From Megalonaias nervosa (lineage: Eukaryota; Mollusca; Bivalvia; Unionida; Unionidae): 64,000 bases of DNA. The notes beneath the pieces are model-generated. The model worked only from the letters and a program-made list of their open reading frames with translations, made no database searches and was not told the origin of the DNA. Position 1 is the stretch's first letter. The number at the start of each line of letters is the position of its first letter. The stretch covers positions 1-64,000 of the forward strand of contig JAECUM010012922.1 of the NCBI GenBank assembly GCA_016617855.1. Reading direction: 5' to 3'. The translations under genes and the position numbers were made by a program. This document shows positions 23,936-35,282 of this stretch, piece by piece.

Positions 23936-24388
23936 TCACTTTGGGGATCTGAGCGTATTGCTGTTTAACGTGAATGACATCCGTGTGTGTATGCCTGCCT
24001 CGTGAAAATATTCTGGTTGAATTTGTTTGATGTAAATCATGACATCAGCGTAAACCACAAGATTATTGACGCCGTCATCAAGATCTTCGATCGACGGTGT
24101 ATGATTGATGTCAGCGATAAATTCAACAACATCTTCATCGGGTGATAAGGAATCCTTTGCGGCATCATTCAGTTCCTTGAGGACATCACAGCATCGCTGG
24201 TCGTACACGGATGGCGGTACTAAATAAAGTTTGTCCCATTTGAGGTATCTCATTATCAGGTTGCGTAGCAACTGAGTTTTACCAGACCTAGACTGGCCGA
24301 TGATGACGGCGCAGATAGAAATGGGTAACGATGGATGATGCTTGATTGAAACTTGCTCTTGTGTTTCTGAAAAGTCAGTCACGTTCAC
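23936..24388 (-). pseudogene. packaging ATPase (FtsK/HerA-like) of element A
   Basis: ATG at 24,388, 150 codons open. Walker A is GQSRSGKTQ (residues ~34-42), followed by LLRNLIMRYLKWDKLYLVPP. A Walker-B-like strand reads NNLVVYADVM (~108-117). This is the A32-type genome-packaging ATPase of Polintons and relatives, which drives DNA into the capsid. Normal length is about 220-250 residues; here the frame is lost shortly after Walker B, so the arginine-finger region is missing or unreadable. It lies next to the left TIR, tail-to-TIR, and is divergent to the integrase. Confidence 0.8.
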
Positions 24389-24969
24389 GTTGTCGGAATA
24401 TATTATTAAGTATAATCATGAATCTATATTGTGTTCGATACACGATGGTAACTGATACTAACGGATTAAGAGCAACAACGACCAGGAATTGTCGAAGGGC
24501 ACTTACACGTACGTGCGCAAAATGCGGTACAAAAAAATATGTTTGTGTCTTCAGTGATTCACGAATCGCCAACAACGTCTGGCGAGACGCCAACCAAGAG
24601 CGGTGATATCGCGGCGGCACTTGGGAAATTATCAGAAACTCCATGGGCTAAGTATACTGGTGAAAAACAATTTTTAGGATAATTATTCTGGTCCTGGAAC
24701 CCGACTTGATATCAGTCTTGAAACCGACCAAAAGCTGGTGAATTCTAGTAAATGCGATTGATCAAGAGTGCCATGCTCATGATCGTCTTATACAAATAAA
24801 GATCTGCAACAACGACATATCGCTGATGTCAAGTTGATTCACAGGCTGAAATCTATAAAAATGCAAGAATAGGAAGTCACTGGCCAACTGGTTGATATGA
24901 TCAGCGATGAGCGGTAAAGTAGCGGTGGGGGTCTAGCTCCTGGCCGAGCAATTAATTGTTTGATAATTA
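24389..24969. other. divergent intergenic region between ATPase and integrase
   Basis: No domain recognised on either strand. It lies between the 5' ends of the minus-strand ATPase and the plus-strand integrase and would have held their promoters. Confidence 0.4.
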
Positions 24970-25889
24970 TAAATGGAATCGATTTATTATAGTACAAGAG
25001 GTTACTGGAAAGGCACAGCGAAGATTAGCAAAATCACTGATCAGCGGGTGTCGAGCGTGATGTAGCCGCAGATTGGTTGTCCCGACAGGCAAAAACGCAA
25101 ATTTATATGCCACCACCTTAAACGATTCGATGTGGATGGTTTGATTCTAGCACTCCCAACCAAATTCATCAGGCACATATCTTGTTTTTGCCCCTTGACA
25201 AGCATACAAATACGCGCTGATGATCGTCGACGTTCCAAGCAGATACAAGGAAATGGAACCATTATCAACTAACACAGCAACTGAAGTCAAATCCGCGTTT
25301 GAAAAATTTATCAATGTGGACCTTTACGAAGGCCACGATTGCTACATGTTGAACCTGGCAAAGAATATATAGTAACATAATAATGTTGAAATTAGACGCG
25401 GACACTCCGCCATACATCGTAATCAGGTAATCATTAAGCGATTTAATCGAACACTTGCCGAGCGATTGTTTGGCCTTTTTATCCGCCCAGGAATTACTGA
25501 TGAAGGACACTCGATCTCGTGAATGGGTTGCGAGACTACCAAGCGTAATAGCTGAGTTAAACAGCGAAGTCATGCGTGAAATTGCTATCAAATCCATCGA
25601 TGCGAAGAAACATACAAACTAAGCGACGCGACTCGCCATTGAGACCATTGCTGGTTAGCAAAGTGAGTCAGATATTTATATGAACCTGATGAACTTGAAG
25701 ATAGTAAAAAAAAGAGCAACTGATCCTATCTGGAGTGTAACCACACAGAAAATTTACGGTGTGGTAAGATCTACGGGTAGGTCTGCAAACTCAAGGGTAT
25801 ATTTGGCGTCTCCTCAACATGGATTTGTCCGTGAACAGCTACAGATAATTCCTGAAAATACACAATTACCATCGGCATGGATTCGCTAG
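24970..25889 (+). pseudogene. retroviral-type integrase of element A (all catalytic residues changed)
   Basis: Plus strand reads SIYYSTRGYWKGTAKISKI (N-terminal domain), NQIHQAHILFLP, YKYALMIVDVPSRYKEMEPL, HVEPGKEYI, HRNQVIIKRFNRTLAERLFG, and a C-terminal SH3-like part with RATDPIWSV and GFVREQLQIIPENTQLP. This is the Polinton/adintovirus integrase. In this family the three catalytic acids fall in 'QAD', 'VDPG' and 'VERFN'; here they read QAH, VEPG and IKRFN, so D, D and E have become H, E and K. There are also stops (for example near 25,060 and 25,373) and frameshifts. The C-terminal 70 codons (25,680-25,889) remain open. Confidence 0.85.
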
Positions 25890-26105
25890 CGAATCAGGCC
25901 TATGGCACCCCGACGTTGGTTGCATTCAAGACATATCAGCGTGACATTTTCGCGTGTATGGCCCAAACTAATATCGAATCTGTCCACGGTTAATTTTCTT
26001 GGGTCATTTGGAAAATGTTACCATAACAAAGCGAGCAATGATTATTTTGTCTTTGTTTCAACTCCATGATAAATTCATGATCAAGATCGAACTCTCGTTT
26101 ATTTT
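25890..26105. other. short intergenic or 3'-end region, no gene recognised
   Basis: Lies between the convergent 3' ends of the integrase (+) and the PolB-helicase (-). Confidence 0.5.
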
Positions 26106-29000
26106 TTGTCATGTCGCTGATAGCCAGCTAATTGTTTCCTCACCGTGCCGGTGACTGGCACGCCGGGTACATCCTGAGGTTGATTATAAACCATCCTGTG
26201 TAGCTGAGACGTTCTTGTAACTCTTGAGACTGCCACATACACTAAATTTGACCAGTCGACACAATCAATGAATATCCAAATATTGGTATCTTAGAGTGGA
26301 AGTCCCTGCGATGAATGAATTATTATTGCATATCCTAGAGTCCACTATGATGGTTATACCAGGGCGCCCTCGACAATTTCAATGGGAACATGAACAATAT
26401 CATTAAGAACAAATTTTGCTGGACCGCTAAACCTGGAATATCAACGAGAATATTCTGAAGACGAGTATCCACTGGACGATAACACAGTGGAACTGGTAAT
26501 ACAGACTGAAGTAAATAGAGAATTATTTTCCTGGATGCGACTATCAGACCATTAGGGCGCCATAACTTCCAGAAATCAACAATGGACATTTCTGGAATTA
26601 AACTGCGCATTATCTCACACCGAATCTTGTCGCATTAAAGTCTCATCATTACTTTTATCGCTTTTAATGATTCGTCCACCGCCCTATGGTCTTCTAACAT
26701 CTCCTCGTAATAATCGACATAATTTATAGCCAGTTGTGTGGTGATTCTCCTGTAAAATGAGAAGGTTGTCCTTGATCGCCACACATGATAATCGCCGCTG
26801 ATTTTGTCGATAGCCAGTCTAGAAACTTTGTTAATGTGTCCATGGACGCCGTTTATATTTTGTCCCAAATGATGATTTTTGGAATATATTTTTATCCCAT
26901 TCGCTCTGGAGTCCATTTATCCCGCGCCATTGAAAGAAGCTATGATAAGTATTGGCATTAATCCCCTCTCTTTCATCTCCCTAGCAAGCCTTTGTGTAGG
27001 TGTTAAAACTATCACGTCGGTGGGAGAGCCCATAAACAATTTTAACGAACTTGTTGTATTACCAAAACCACCAGGGCCATTCAGATGAACTGTTTTATGT
27101 CGCAAAATGGGATCATAAAGTGATGGGGTGCCGATGACGGCATTGATAACGGACTGCCTTGCAGTCCACCGCATGAATATTGAGGAAGAGATTTATCATC
27201 TGCAAATTCAGAATAATTACGTATTTGCTCATTTTTTATCTTCTATTGACCCCATGGAGCAGCGACATCAGTACACGACGTTGGAATATGATCTAAAAGG
27301 TCTAGTTTTGATTTACTGATATAAAACGAGTCCTTGGCAATTCTAACGGCGTCATTTGGAAATCAGTTGATCATCGATAAGAGGCTAATTGACGCATATG
27401 CAACCATGGAAGATTTCAGGTGAGTAAACTGATGAGAATCACCATCACAGTAACTGATAATAGTACCTATTTTAGTTCCATCTGGTAGGTTTGCATTTTC
27501 CCTGGTGGCTAACACACCTCTTCGCGCAGTATCATTGATTATCAAATCAAGTTCTGCTTCGTCCATAATTAACCTTATGCAACGGCGTTTGTTTTCATAT
27601 GAGGCTCCCTGTGTAAATTTGCCAATGATTTTTTGGCCCATATCTTTTGCAAACGATATATCTTCCTTATCGTTGTATTAGGGGTTTGGTAGCCAGACCC
27701 TCTTTTGTGGTCATTACGAAATTATTGCTTTACTCACCGTCAGCAACGTAAATATCCCCTTATCAAGCCTTAATCTCGATAATACTATTGCAGCCCAACC
27801 GTGTTCATTTTTGAGCAACAGTCTCGAGCTGGTTTATTAAAATGACGACCAAACCATGCAGAAATAACCAGATGAATATTTTTGACAAACTTAAATGATT
27901 CAATCTCGGCAAATCTATTTAAATCAATGGGATCCACCGGCAGCGGACCGTTTGTTGCAACTCATGTCATTTCGTTCGTCAGATGATCTAATCGCTTAAA
28001 ATACGGCTCGCATTCACCCTTTCCAAGAAAATTAGTAGGATAACAAGCTACCACATCAACAGAAATTACAAAAGTGAGCAACGATAGATGAGATTGTAAA
28101 ACAATTATTCAGCAATTCATCGATCACATTTGTGTCGTCTGTGTATTTTAATGCTACCTTTATCATTTGTTCATGAAGAGATTCCGGGCGATAAAGTTTG
28201 CCAGATGCCAACACGAATTGATCAAAAGAGGACCCATCTGATCCCGAATAGGGATCACTCTGAAACAGCCAGACTGATACTAGATCGTTTATGCTTATAT
28301 TATAAATACATTCAAAAGTATTACCGTTATAAACTCTGGTAGTATTTTTAGATGGAGATTTTGGTACGCTTTCAGTCCTCGCATGGGCGTTGTGGTCGAC
28401 TATCACTATGATGGCACCTTTCCTTTGAGAGTTGCCGGATTTGTACAAAACCTCGTACGTTGTTATTTTTACTACCATTGAAAATTGGGTTTTTTTCCAA
28501 CACGGCGATGTCTTTTATTTTGGCTCCCTTCTCTATAACATTTTCGGCCCTTTCAATTATTTTTCTGCGCCTTAATTTTGTCAATCCATTTCCACGTCGC
28601 ACGTTCATAAAATGCTCTGTGACCCTTTGAGCTACGCAGTTAAGATATCAGTCTGTGTGATAGCACCCCTCAACGGTTGAAGATCATCCATAATAGGTTC
28701 GTTTAACGTATAAAGCGCGTAAACAACGGCCGTCACAGGATATGCTCATTTTAATGCCTGGTGATACCAGTCAGCATTTCCGGCTTAGAATTTTTATCTA
28801 AAACGATGATGTGCTGGCGCCGTCATGATTCACGAACAGAGTCTGATTTATCCAGGATAATCCACAATGGACCATCATGATGGCCGCCGCCATCAATCCC
28901 AATGTCGGCAACAAGATCACTGGCGACAATAAATTTTATCCGAAAAAGTACCTCTTATCGTCCCTTAGGCGACAAATAATCTTCCTTGCTCTCTGGTCAT
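26106..29000 (-). pseudogene. family-B DNA polymerase joined to SF1 helicase
   Basis: Minus strand, about 960 codons with many stops. N-terminal part: VASDLVADIGIDGGGHHDG and KLRRRKIIERAENVIEKGAK. Polymerase part: VDVVACYPTNFLGKGE, fitting motif A (D...YP), and VRIAKDSFYI, fitting motif C where most enzymes have (D/A)TDS. Helicase part: motif I GPGGFGNTT (the usual Lys is Asn), Ia VIVLTPTQRLAREM, II IIIWDK (DE expected), III MCGDQGQP, V YAIIIHSSQG and VI YVAVSRVTRTSQL. Polymerase and helicase motifs follow each other on one strand without an evident gene boundary, so a fusion is the simplest reading. It would copy the element's DNA. Confidence 0.7.
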
Positions 29001-31317
29001 TCATTCACGCATCGACGAAAATATTGTCACGTGATAGCGCGTTCGATTTCCTGTGACTGTGTGAGGCCGTGGTGACCACTGGTTGCCAGGAGGAAATCAA
29101 AACGTTAACTTCATTACCTACCATAGTTTTGGTTTGGCTTTATTAACTATGAAATCTGTACGGACCGATTTCATTGCATAAAACCCCAGTCAGGAGTATA
29201 GTTACGCTTATTCAGGTATAAAAACACAACTCATGTTACCGAACGACCGGGTATGGCAGTAGTTAACATGACGTAGTCTTTAGTAAATCGGGAGGGGGGC
29301 CCTTGGGGGCCGGATCCCTCATTGTATTTATAAGGCTTAGAAATTAGCATGCATGTCTGCGTGTACGCTCCCAGGAAAGGTCAATTTCGTGGCGTGATTT
29401 GCTAGCAAATTAAGGTCCAATAAAGCCAGACAACGGAGGGGAGTGTAGGAGGGGCCCGGCCACCACTGAAAGTGAGTTGAAGGGTGGGGCTGAGTTTATT
29501 CAGCACTGCGTCACTTTATATATTAGTTCCGAAATATATCTTTATAAAAAGCGTTCGTTGTATAGTGGTTAATGCATTTACACGCCGAGCAAAGCGAGGA
29601 TTTGTCAGTGGGTTCGAATCACGCCGCGGTCGAAATTAAATTTTTTTTTCTATATTATGAGAAGGCCGCTGAGCTTGGCTTAAATGAAATTAATATAAGC
29701 CGAAAAAAATCAATTGATAATTGTAACGATCGATGTTAATTGCTTGACCTAGACATGCATAATTCCTGGGATGGTCAAGTCGCTTGAGCCACCATCTGAA
29801 CCTTACTAGGCTGTCGTTGGGGAATCTATGGGTTCTCTGGTGGGAGTATCCTCGCACAAATTAACATTGATCGGTACAGATCATGTTGACCTTAAAATAG
29901 TATATGAAACATCATCAGCATACAGTAGCAGCGTAATGTAAATCCCAGGAAATACTACTAAAGGGCATCCAATTGGCACGGACTCCTCCTTTTGGTGATT
30001 TATGAATTGCTTAATTAAAGAAATATATTTATCGTATAATGAACCAAGAAAATATTAATGCGATAATCTCTGCAATTTAGAAATTACAGCGGGATGGTAT
30101 TACGCTTATGGCCCAACTTGATCCGGAAAAAAATCAGCAACGATTTTGAAATGATACAAGAGCCATAGGAGAAGGGGAGATATACTCTCTCAGCAGAATA
30201 TCTATTTACCCAATTACTCCAACAAGCAATGGAAAAATCCCCTGCACGGGTCAGTAACGGTAAAGCGATTTCTGACTTTGTACCACATGCAAGCTCCATT
30301 GAGAAAATTAGATCGGCGCTGTCTCCAGAATATGAAACAAACAAGGTTGTAGGTGTACGTGAGAGACAGGTAAGGAAACTTGTGGAGGAATCCAAAGATT
30401 CGAATTGCAAGGAATCCGATCATGTGACTATTAGGGCAGTGAAGCATCCCGTATGTGGTTTCGGGGCAAACACTCACACCACACCACACCCCCACCCCCA
30501 CACCCCGTTTACAGGAAAATTATTATTGACGGCCTAGGCCATTCTTTGTATTGGCAAGCTTCGTTCGGCGAACATAGTACCCGCTCGAGTGCTATCTATT
30601 TTTTGTTGTTGTTGGCAAAGCTTTGCTTTGGTCGTGCTCGCTCAGCCTCTATCTCTCACATATAAACTTATAGTTAATTATCCGCTCCGCGTGTCCAGTA
30701 AATGTCCAACTGTCCAAATGTCCAGTCGGTCAGACGAAATCGTATTCATCGACTCTCAATTTCCGCTATAATAATTTCTGGAGGATGAAACATTATCAAT
30801 TGTGCTTTACTTCTCGTAAGTCCCCCCCCCCCATATCAATTTCTGGTTTTTGTACTTCATCGCTGGTAGTTTTATAATAAGCTCTCAAAGTATTTTTTAC
30901 ATTATCAGATTAACGTGCACGAAGAGAGCCAGAGAGATAATTTTGGGATCCAAACTCTGTCTTTCTCCTCATGACCTCGTCAAGGTTGCCAAAATACCCC
31001 ATTACACGTCTTGTTACAACTAGGAGACGAAAGTATTCAGAAGCAAGTATTTCCCGTACTTCTTCATATGGGTATTCACGGAAGAGTTGTGGAAATGTAA
31101 TTGTTTCTATGGCTTTTATAGCAGCTACAGTTCTATCGTATTTGTTTTTTAGTTTCTTTGTATCGTTTAATATTATCTTTTTATTTAATTATCGCATTTG
31201 GTAAAAAAATATAACTATCAGTATTGTCTTGAAGATCCTCGGATATATTAAGTAACTACAAGACAGAATCGGAACGGAGATGTGAAACGCAATACACTCA
31301 AGTCAGTGATGATCTTT
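29001..31317. other. repeat-rich insertion inside element A
   Basis: Between the polymerase 5' end and the virion module I see no Polinton gene. The stretch holds GC-rich repeat-like DNA (29,290-29,500), a tRNA-like segment, an AC-rich tract (30,470-30,510) and a C9 run near 30,825. Open frames at 30,084-30,537 are unrecognised. Polintons are normally gene-dense, so later insertion of dispersed repeats is likely. Confidence 0.5.
29549..29640 (+). repeat. tRNA-like segment / SINE head
   Basis: Box-A-like TAGTGGTTAATG and box-B-like GGGTTCGAATCAC at tRNA-like spacing, followed by a T-rich tail. The acceptor arms do not pair well and the T stem has a mismatch, so a SINE head or tRNA pseudogene is more likely than a tRNA gene. 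Confidence 0.5.
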
Positions 31318-31690
31318 CTAGTTTAGGAGGACGATTATCAGTGATAGTTTCTGGCCATCCCAACACAGTTCTGATCGACGACTGATGTACGTCATCTGCC
31401 TAATCTGTCGCTGATTTTCAATGGCGCCTGTCAGCGTTCGCTCATTTACCGTGATAGCGAACTTTGATTCTTTCCCTGTTATTGATTTAAATCGGCGTTG
31501 AAGCTCATCATTGATTTGCTCGATTTGATATGATCCTGTTAGAATGCCAAAGACTTTCCAGTCGGGATTGGGCTAGCCCGTTCCACCATCCTTGGTTTTA
31601 TTCGCTAATACCAGTGAATTATTAGCGGATAATCCACCAAATGATTTTGCTCTGATGTTCGGCCAACTATAACAAACTCGTTATTGTGCC
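31318..31690 (-). pseudogene. virion protein with 'YNSWPNI / GSYQIEQIN' pattern (relic)
   Basis: Minus strand reads YSWPNI, then ANNSLVLANKTKDGG, a stop, GSYQIEQINDELQRRF and KFAITVNERTLTGAI. A 'Y.S.PNI...NN' strand followed by 'GSY.I..IN..L' and a short beta segment is found in proteins encoded beside the fibre and two-TM genes of many animal Polinton-like elements. A role in the virion surface is inferred from that neighbourhood only. One stop lies in the middle; it follows the two-TM gene directly. Confidence 0.5.
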
Positions 31691-32109
31691 ACTGCGATCT
31701 CATCAAGTGACCGACCATTGGGCTCATTTACCGAGGTAGGAAAGCTGATGTCAAATTTCAGCTGCATAGACATCGCTGATATCATCGTAGTCGACGGCGA
31801 CGTTGTGATAGCGATACTATGTTCCAGTCGTGCAATAATATTAAGAATGCCAGCAACGCCTACGAATATAGACACACGAATTCCAACTGAGGGTGCTATC
31901 ACGTACGTCGCCGATAACGTACCGATTAACGTTGTTGCTCCAGTGACTACAGCGGACACCGCATATACAACGTTGTCAATGACGTTGATACGTCTGCAAT
32001 ATCGCTTTTTTATAATATGCTCGTCAATGATGTTTTCCAGCGATGCATTCCTCGCACATGCTTCATTATTTATGTAAGACTGTGTGGAATTGGGATGCTT
32101 CGCGTCCAT
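31681..32109 (-). CDS. two-TM helical membrane protein of element A
   Basis: 142 codons, ATG to TAA, intact frame. A hydrophilic helix with IDEHIIKKRYCRRINVID leads into two hydrophobic segments (about residues 40-62 and 69-92), followed by a helical tail. The plan is like that of the 159-residue protein at 41,367-41,846 in element B: basic Tyr/Arg-rich helix, two adjacent membrane spans with a tight turn, then a long helix. The layout recalls SLATT-type 2TM proteins, but I cannot confirm this. Open frames are rare in element A, so this one is notable. Confidence 0.55.
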   Translation of the reverse strand: MDAKHPNSTQSYINNEACARNASLENIIDEHIIKKRYCRRINVIDNVVYAVSAVVTGATTLIGTLSATYVIAPSVGIRVSIFVGVAGILNIIARLEHSIAITTSPSTTMISAMSMQLKFDISFPTSVNEPNGRSLDEIAVAQ

Positions 32110-32135
32110 CCAAATTCATTGCCATTATATAAGTA

Positions 32136-33293
32136 TTAGGTAATCAATTGTGGTGTTCGCACGACAAATTCAAGACACAACCAGTACATCACCGAATTTA
32201 ATTTTTTGTCTCCGGGATCCAATATGAATATTTCCTCGTTATACGGTTCCAGAAAATTGAACGGTTTAATGACGCCATGGATATGTCGTAAGTATGCTAA
32301 ATTATGCAGAGCTGAACACCAAGAGACTGTACACGCCGGTGATTTAGCGGTATGTTTCATTGAGCTATTTTGTTTTTGACCATATTGCTAATCCAGACCC
32401 ACCGTGTTTACAGCGTTAATGACGCGGGTCGTATGAATTACACCCGCATTAATCATTCTGACCTGCTCAACGGCGTCGGGGATTCCGCCGGATATTTATG
32501 GGAGGGTTTCGTTGATCTCGGCGATTGACTTTTGAAGGGTGACTAGAGCGCCGAGTTTTGTGTTAATTTCGGCGAGCCTTACGTCGACCTCCAAAAAAGT
32601 CATCGGTGATTTTATCAAGTCGTTGAAAGATTCTGCGAAGAACCGTAAACACCCTTACATGAACATCATACTCAGCTCGCAACCTGGCTAATTTTATTAT
32701 CAATCGTGGCGTCGCTGTCGTTCACTTATTTCTTCGCTGCGTCGTCGTCGTCAGATTCTGTTTCTCTCATAAGAACAATTTTATTTCCGTTCATGTTGAG
32801 TTCACCTTTCATTGTAACGCATATTTTAGCAACATGTATAGTAATCTCGTTCCTGATCGACGCGATTGATACACTTGAGTCTCTGATTCATTCGCCATCA
32901 GTAAATACCACAATGTTTTCGGTGGTAGCGCCTAAAACTCCCCGGATTATATCGACCCACTCAATATTGCTCGTCTTTAACTTTTCATATTGATCCTGAA
33001 AAATAACAAATTTATCTCTGTCAATCCCAGCGAGATTCGTTAGATCAGCGAGCTCATCTCATGTTGCATACGATAATAAATCAATGTCACTGGGACCAGG
33101 TTTACCTCTGACCCTGAAGGCATGAGATCTTCGTAAATACCTGCAATTGTAAATTACTAACATGTTTAAAACGACGGACTGCTATACCGTCCACTGGTGT
33201 ATCGTGTACGACTTTATGCGGTGGTGCTGATGACACTGATATAGCACTAAGCACAGCAAGTGTTTCTGGATTGCATATAGGCGGATCTGTCAA
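32136..33293 (-). pseudogene. fibre-like protein with a phage-tail-fibre repeat
   Basis: N-terminal piece with TPVDGIAVRRFKHVSNL..., then SDIDLLSYAT, DRDKFVIFQDQYEKLK and ENIVVFTDGE. A single tail-fibre-type unit follows: MKGELNMNGNKIVLMRETES and a DDDDAAKK end, the pattern 'G.L.MNGN.I.....D..DA..K.YV'. A coiled-coil-like stretch (LAEINTKLGALVTLQKSIAE) and a distinct C-terminal part (32,136-32,360) come after. Likely a trimeric attachment fibre. Several stops and frameshifts. Confidence 0.65.
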
Positions 33294-33299
33294 TGACTA

Positions 33300-33490
33300 A
33301 ATTTGGTAATGTTGAATGTAGATCGGAGGATCTAGATCCAGAGCAGCAACATACCCTAAATATTCCTTTGGTGGCGCCAATCCGTACGAATCAAAATAAA
33401 CAACACTAAGTGGATCATCAGCTTATGCATCTCAGTAAGTACTTGGACCTGAACTTCCATCGAGATTAATGATACCAGTTTCAGCGGGGT
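33300..33490 (-). pseudogene. adenain-like protease of element A (fragment)
   Basis: Reads GIINLDGSSGP..., two stops, then LSVVYFDSYGLAPPKEYLGY. 'YFDSYG.PPPKE' is the Asp-containing block of the Polinton/adenovirus maturation protease. At the place where 'GTHW' with the catalytic His is expected the sequence reads STY followed by a stop. The Cys-containing C-terminal helix is not found, so the gene is truncated. Confidence 0.6.
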
Positions 33491-33519
33491 TTGGTTATTA
33501 TGGTAGCTTGCTCAACGAA

Positions 33520-33840
33520 ATGTTCCTGGTAGTCGCAGCCCCGATCCGTGAACGCATCGACCGTACCGCGCTCCTGGCAATCTAAGACCCTGTCCCTTTT
33601 TTGTTTGTTTTTTTCTTGAGATCTTTAGACCCTGACCCACTGCCTTTTGCAATGCCATTCCGGCAGAGGTTCTAACGGCACCGAGTGCGGATGCTTATGC
33701 AACAGCTGATGCTGCAGTGCTAATCAGCTCTGGTATAGCTCCAAGAAGTTGTAATATCCACCAGTCTTCATTGTATCGTTGATTGCACTCGCTGAAAGAT
33801 CCAGTTTTGATTTCCTGGCGTCATTAAAGTGTTTCATCTA
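33520..33840 (-). pseudogene. minor virion protein-like segment
   Basis: Pieces read MKHFNDARKSKLDLSASAIN and, in another frame, LLGAIPELISTAASAVA, SALGAVRTSAGMALQKAVG and a Lys-rich end. Hydrophobic/Ala-Gly-rich with a basic tail, between MCP and protease; this matches the place of the small pVI/X-like protein. Function by position only. Confidence 0.35.
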
Positions 33841-34139
33841 ATGTTCGGTCAACGATAATTTATTTGGGCCTTTCAACGCCGCTGGTTCAAACAATATTGC
33901 TGTTCAACAATTTTTTGCGGATGACGATTGTATATTTTTTATCTGACCAGGTGCCAGGGTAACATTGACGTGCTGAAGTGACATTTTATGCAACATCATG
34001 AATGGTTCAATTAAATGTTTTCCATAGTTGCATCAACGACCCTCATTCGTCCACCAACACCTTTGAGCTGCATTGTTTTGTCTGATAATTCTACAGCAAT
34101 TACTGTGCAAGCAGTAACACCAGCTGGCAGTGTACCTAC
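33841..34139 (-). pseudogene. unassigned piece of virion module
   Basis: Readable fragments VGTLPAGVTACTVIAVELSD and HVNVTLAPGQIKNIQ suggest a beta-rich structural protein. It may be a minor capsid (penton-like) protein; no firm assignment. Confidence 0.35.
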
Positions 34140-35210
34140 GCGAGCTCAAAAATGTATGTTTTTAATGACAGACTGTCTGAACAAATCCAAGTGTTCCAGT
34201 GAGAAATAATAGATCGGATATAATGTTGTAAAATCCCGTTGAGATATCTGCAAACCGTAATCAACATTCTGAATACACACACCCATAAATGTCATCAAAC
34301 GATGAATTGCACATGCGACAAAACCCAAAAACACTTTTTGAGATGGTTTTTTATTTCCGTTTATCCTCAAAGAAACTTCATTAACCCCGAGCGGTCATCG
34401 ACGACTACGTTGATTTACCGCTGCATTCCTTGAACGATAGCAACCGTTGTTTTTAAGCAAGCGATGGTGTCACCATTGGCTTCTACAATGCTTGTTTTGT
34501 CAGTGTCTCATTTCCGTGCAGCCACGCAGATGCAGCTGAATTAGAGTCTAAGCGTGCTAGATAGCTTCGTCATCAGTGCCACGTCGAACTAGTGTAACTG
34601 TATGTTTCGCCCCGAAGGTAACTTTTCTAACATTTCTGTAGAACCCAAAGATATGTGACAGCGGCATTGCACAGCTAAATCTCCCTTGAGCATCAAATTG
34701 ATTTTTACGTGCTGAGAATCCCAAGAAAAATCTGCGTTGGCTTTGACGAGTACATCTGCGTCATTTACTCCACAGTTAAGGTCGGTTATCGGCTTTAGCC
34801 ACAGTGTCCTTTGCAAACATCGTTGACAGACAATCTGACCGTGATTAATCATTGGAATATCTCGCGAGACCCAATATCTTCGTGGCAACATTATCATGAC
34901 ATATCTGGGTTTCTCGGGGGTCAATAATATATTGTACACTGTTGAATAACGCCATAACACCATTGTTAACGAATCCACCTAGTTGATTGCCGTATGGATT
35001 ACCGTCGGCTTTCAAAAGTCTACCTTAAACTACAACAAATGCCTAGGCGGGCAGGAAATACCTGGATGTATCTTGAACTTGTAGTTCGATTCGTCCGCGC
35101 TGGTTTGGTTCTGTTGTTTCATAAGAATAATATTGAGAATCGCGCACAGACACAGACACAGATCCTGGTGCATCCATGGGAAATGCGGAATCAGATATAC
35201 GCTTTAACAT
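34140..35210 (-). pseudogene. double-jelly-roll major capsid protein of element A (relic)
   Basis: ATG at 35,208-35,210, beginning MLKRISDSAF. Recognisable segments in order: GRIELQVQDTSRYFLP, GRLLKADGNPYGNQ, VNNGVMALFNSVQYII, ATKILGLARYSND, then FSCAMPLSHIFGF, KVTFGAKHTVTLVRRGTDDE, and C-terminal PSQKVFLGFV and NVDYGLQIS. These are the landmarks of a Polinton-type DJR capsid protein distinct from the F54H12.2 type in element C. It builds the virion shell. Stops (for example after 'RYFLPA') and frameshifts disable it. The left breakpoint of the 9.35-kb duplication lies about 17 bp upstream of the start, so the MCP itself is single-copy here. Confidence 0.8.
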
Positions 35211-35282
35211 TTGTATTATATTCCTTGTTGTCTAAAATGATGTGCTAACACACCATAAATTAATTAAATGATCACTGGTGGG

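Noticed and set aside
24375..24644. 89-codon minus-strand frame upstream of the element A ATPase
   Set aside because: Overlaps the ATPase start in another frame and shows no recognisable domain.
29549..29640. Functional tRNA gene
   Set aside because: Boxes A and B are present but acceptor and T stems do not pair properly.
30084..30665. Several overlapping open frames on both strands inside element A
   Set aside because: Mutually overlapping, no recognisable motif, in a repeat-rich insertion; likely chance.
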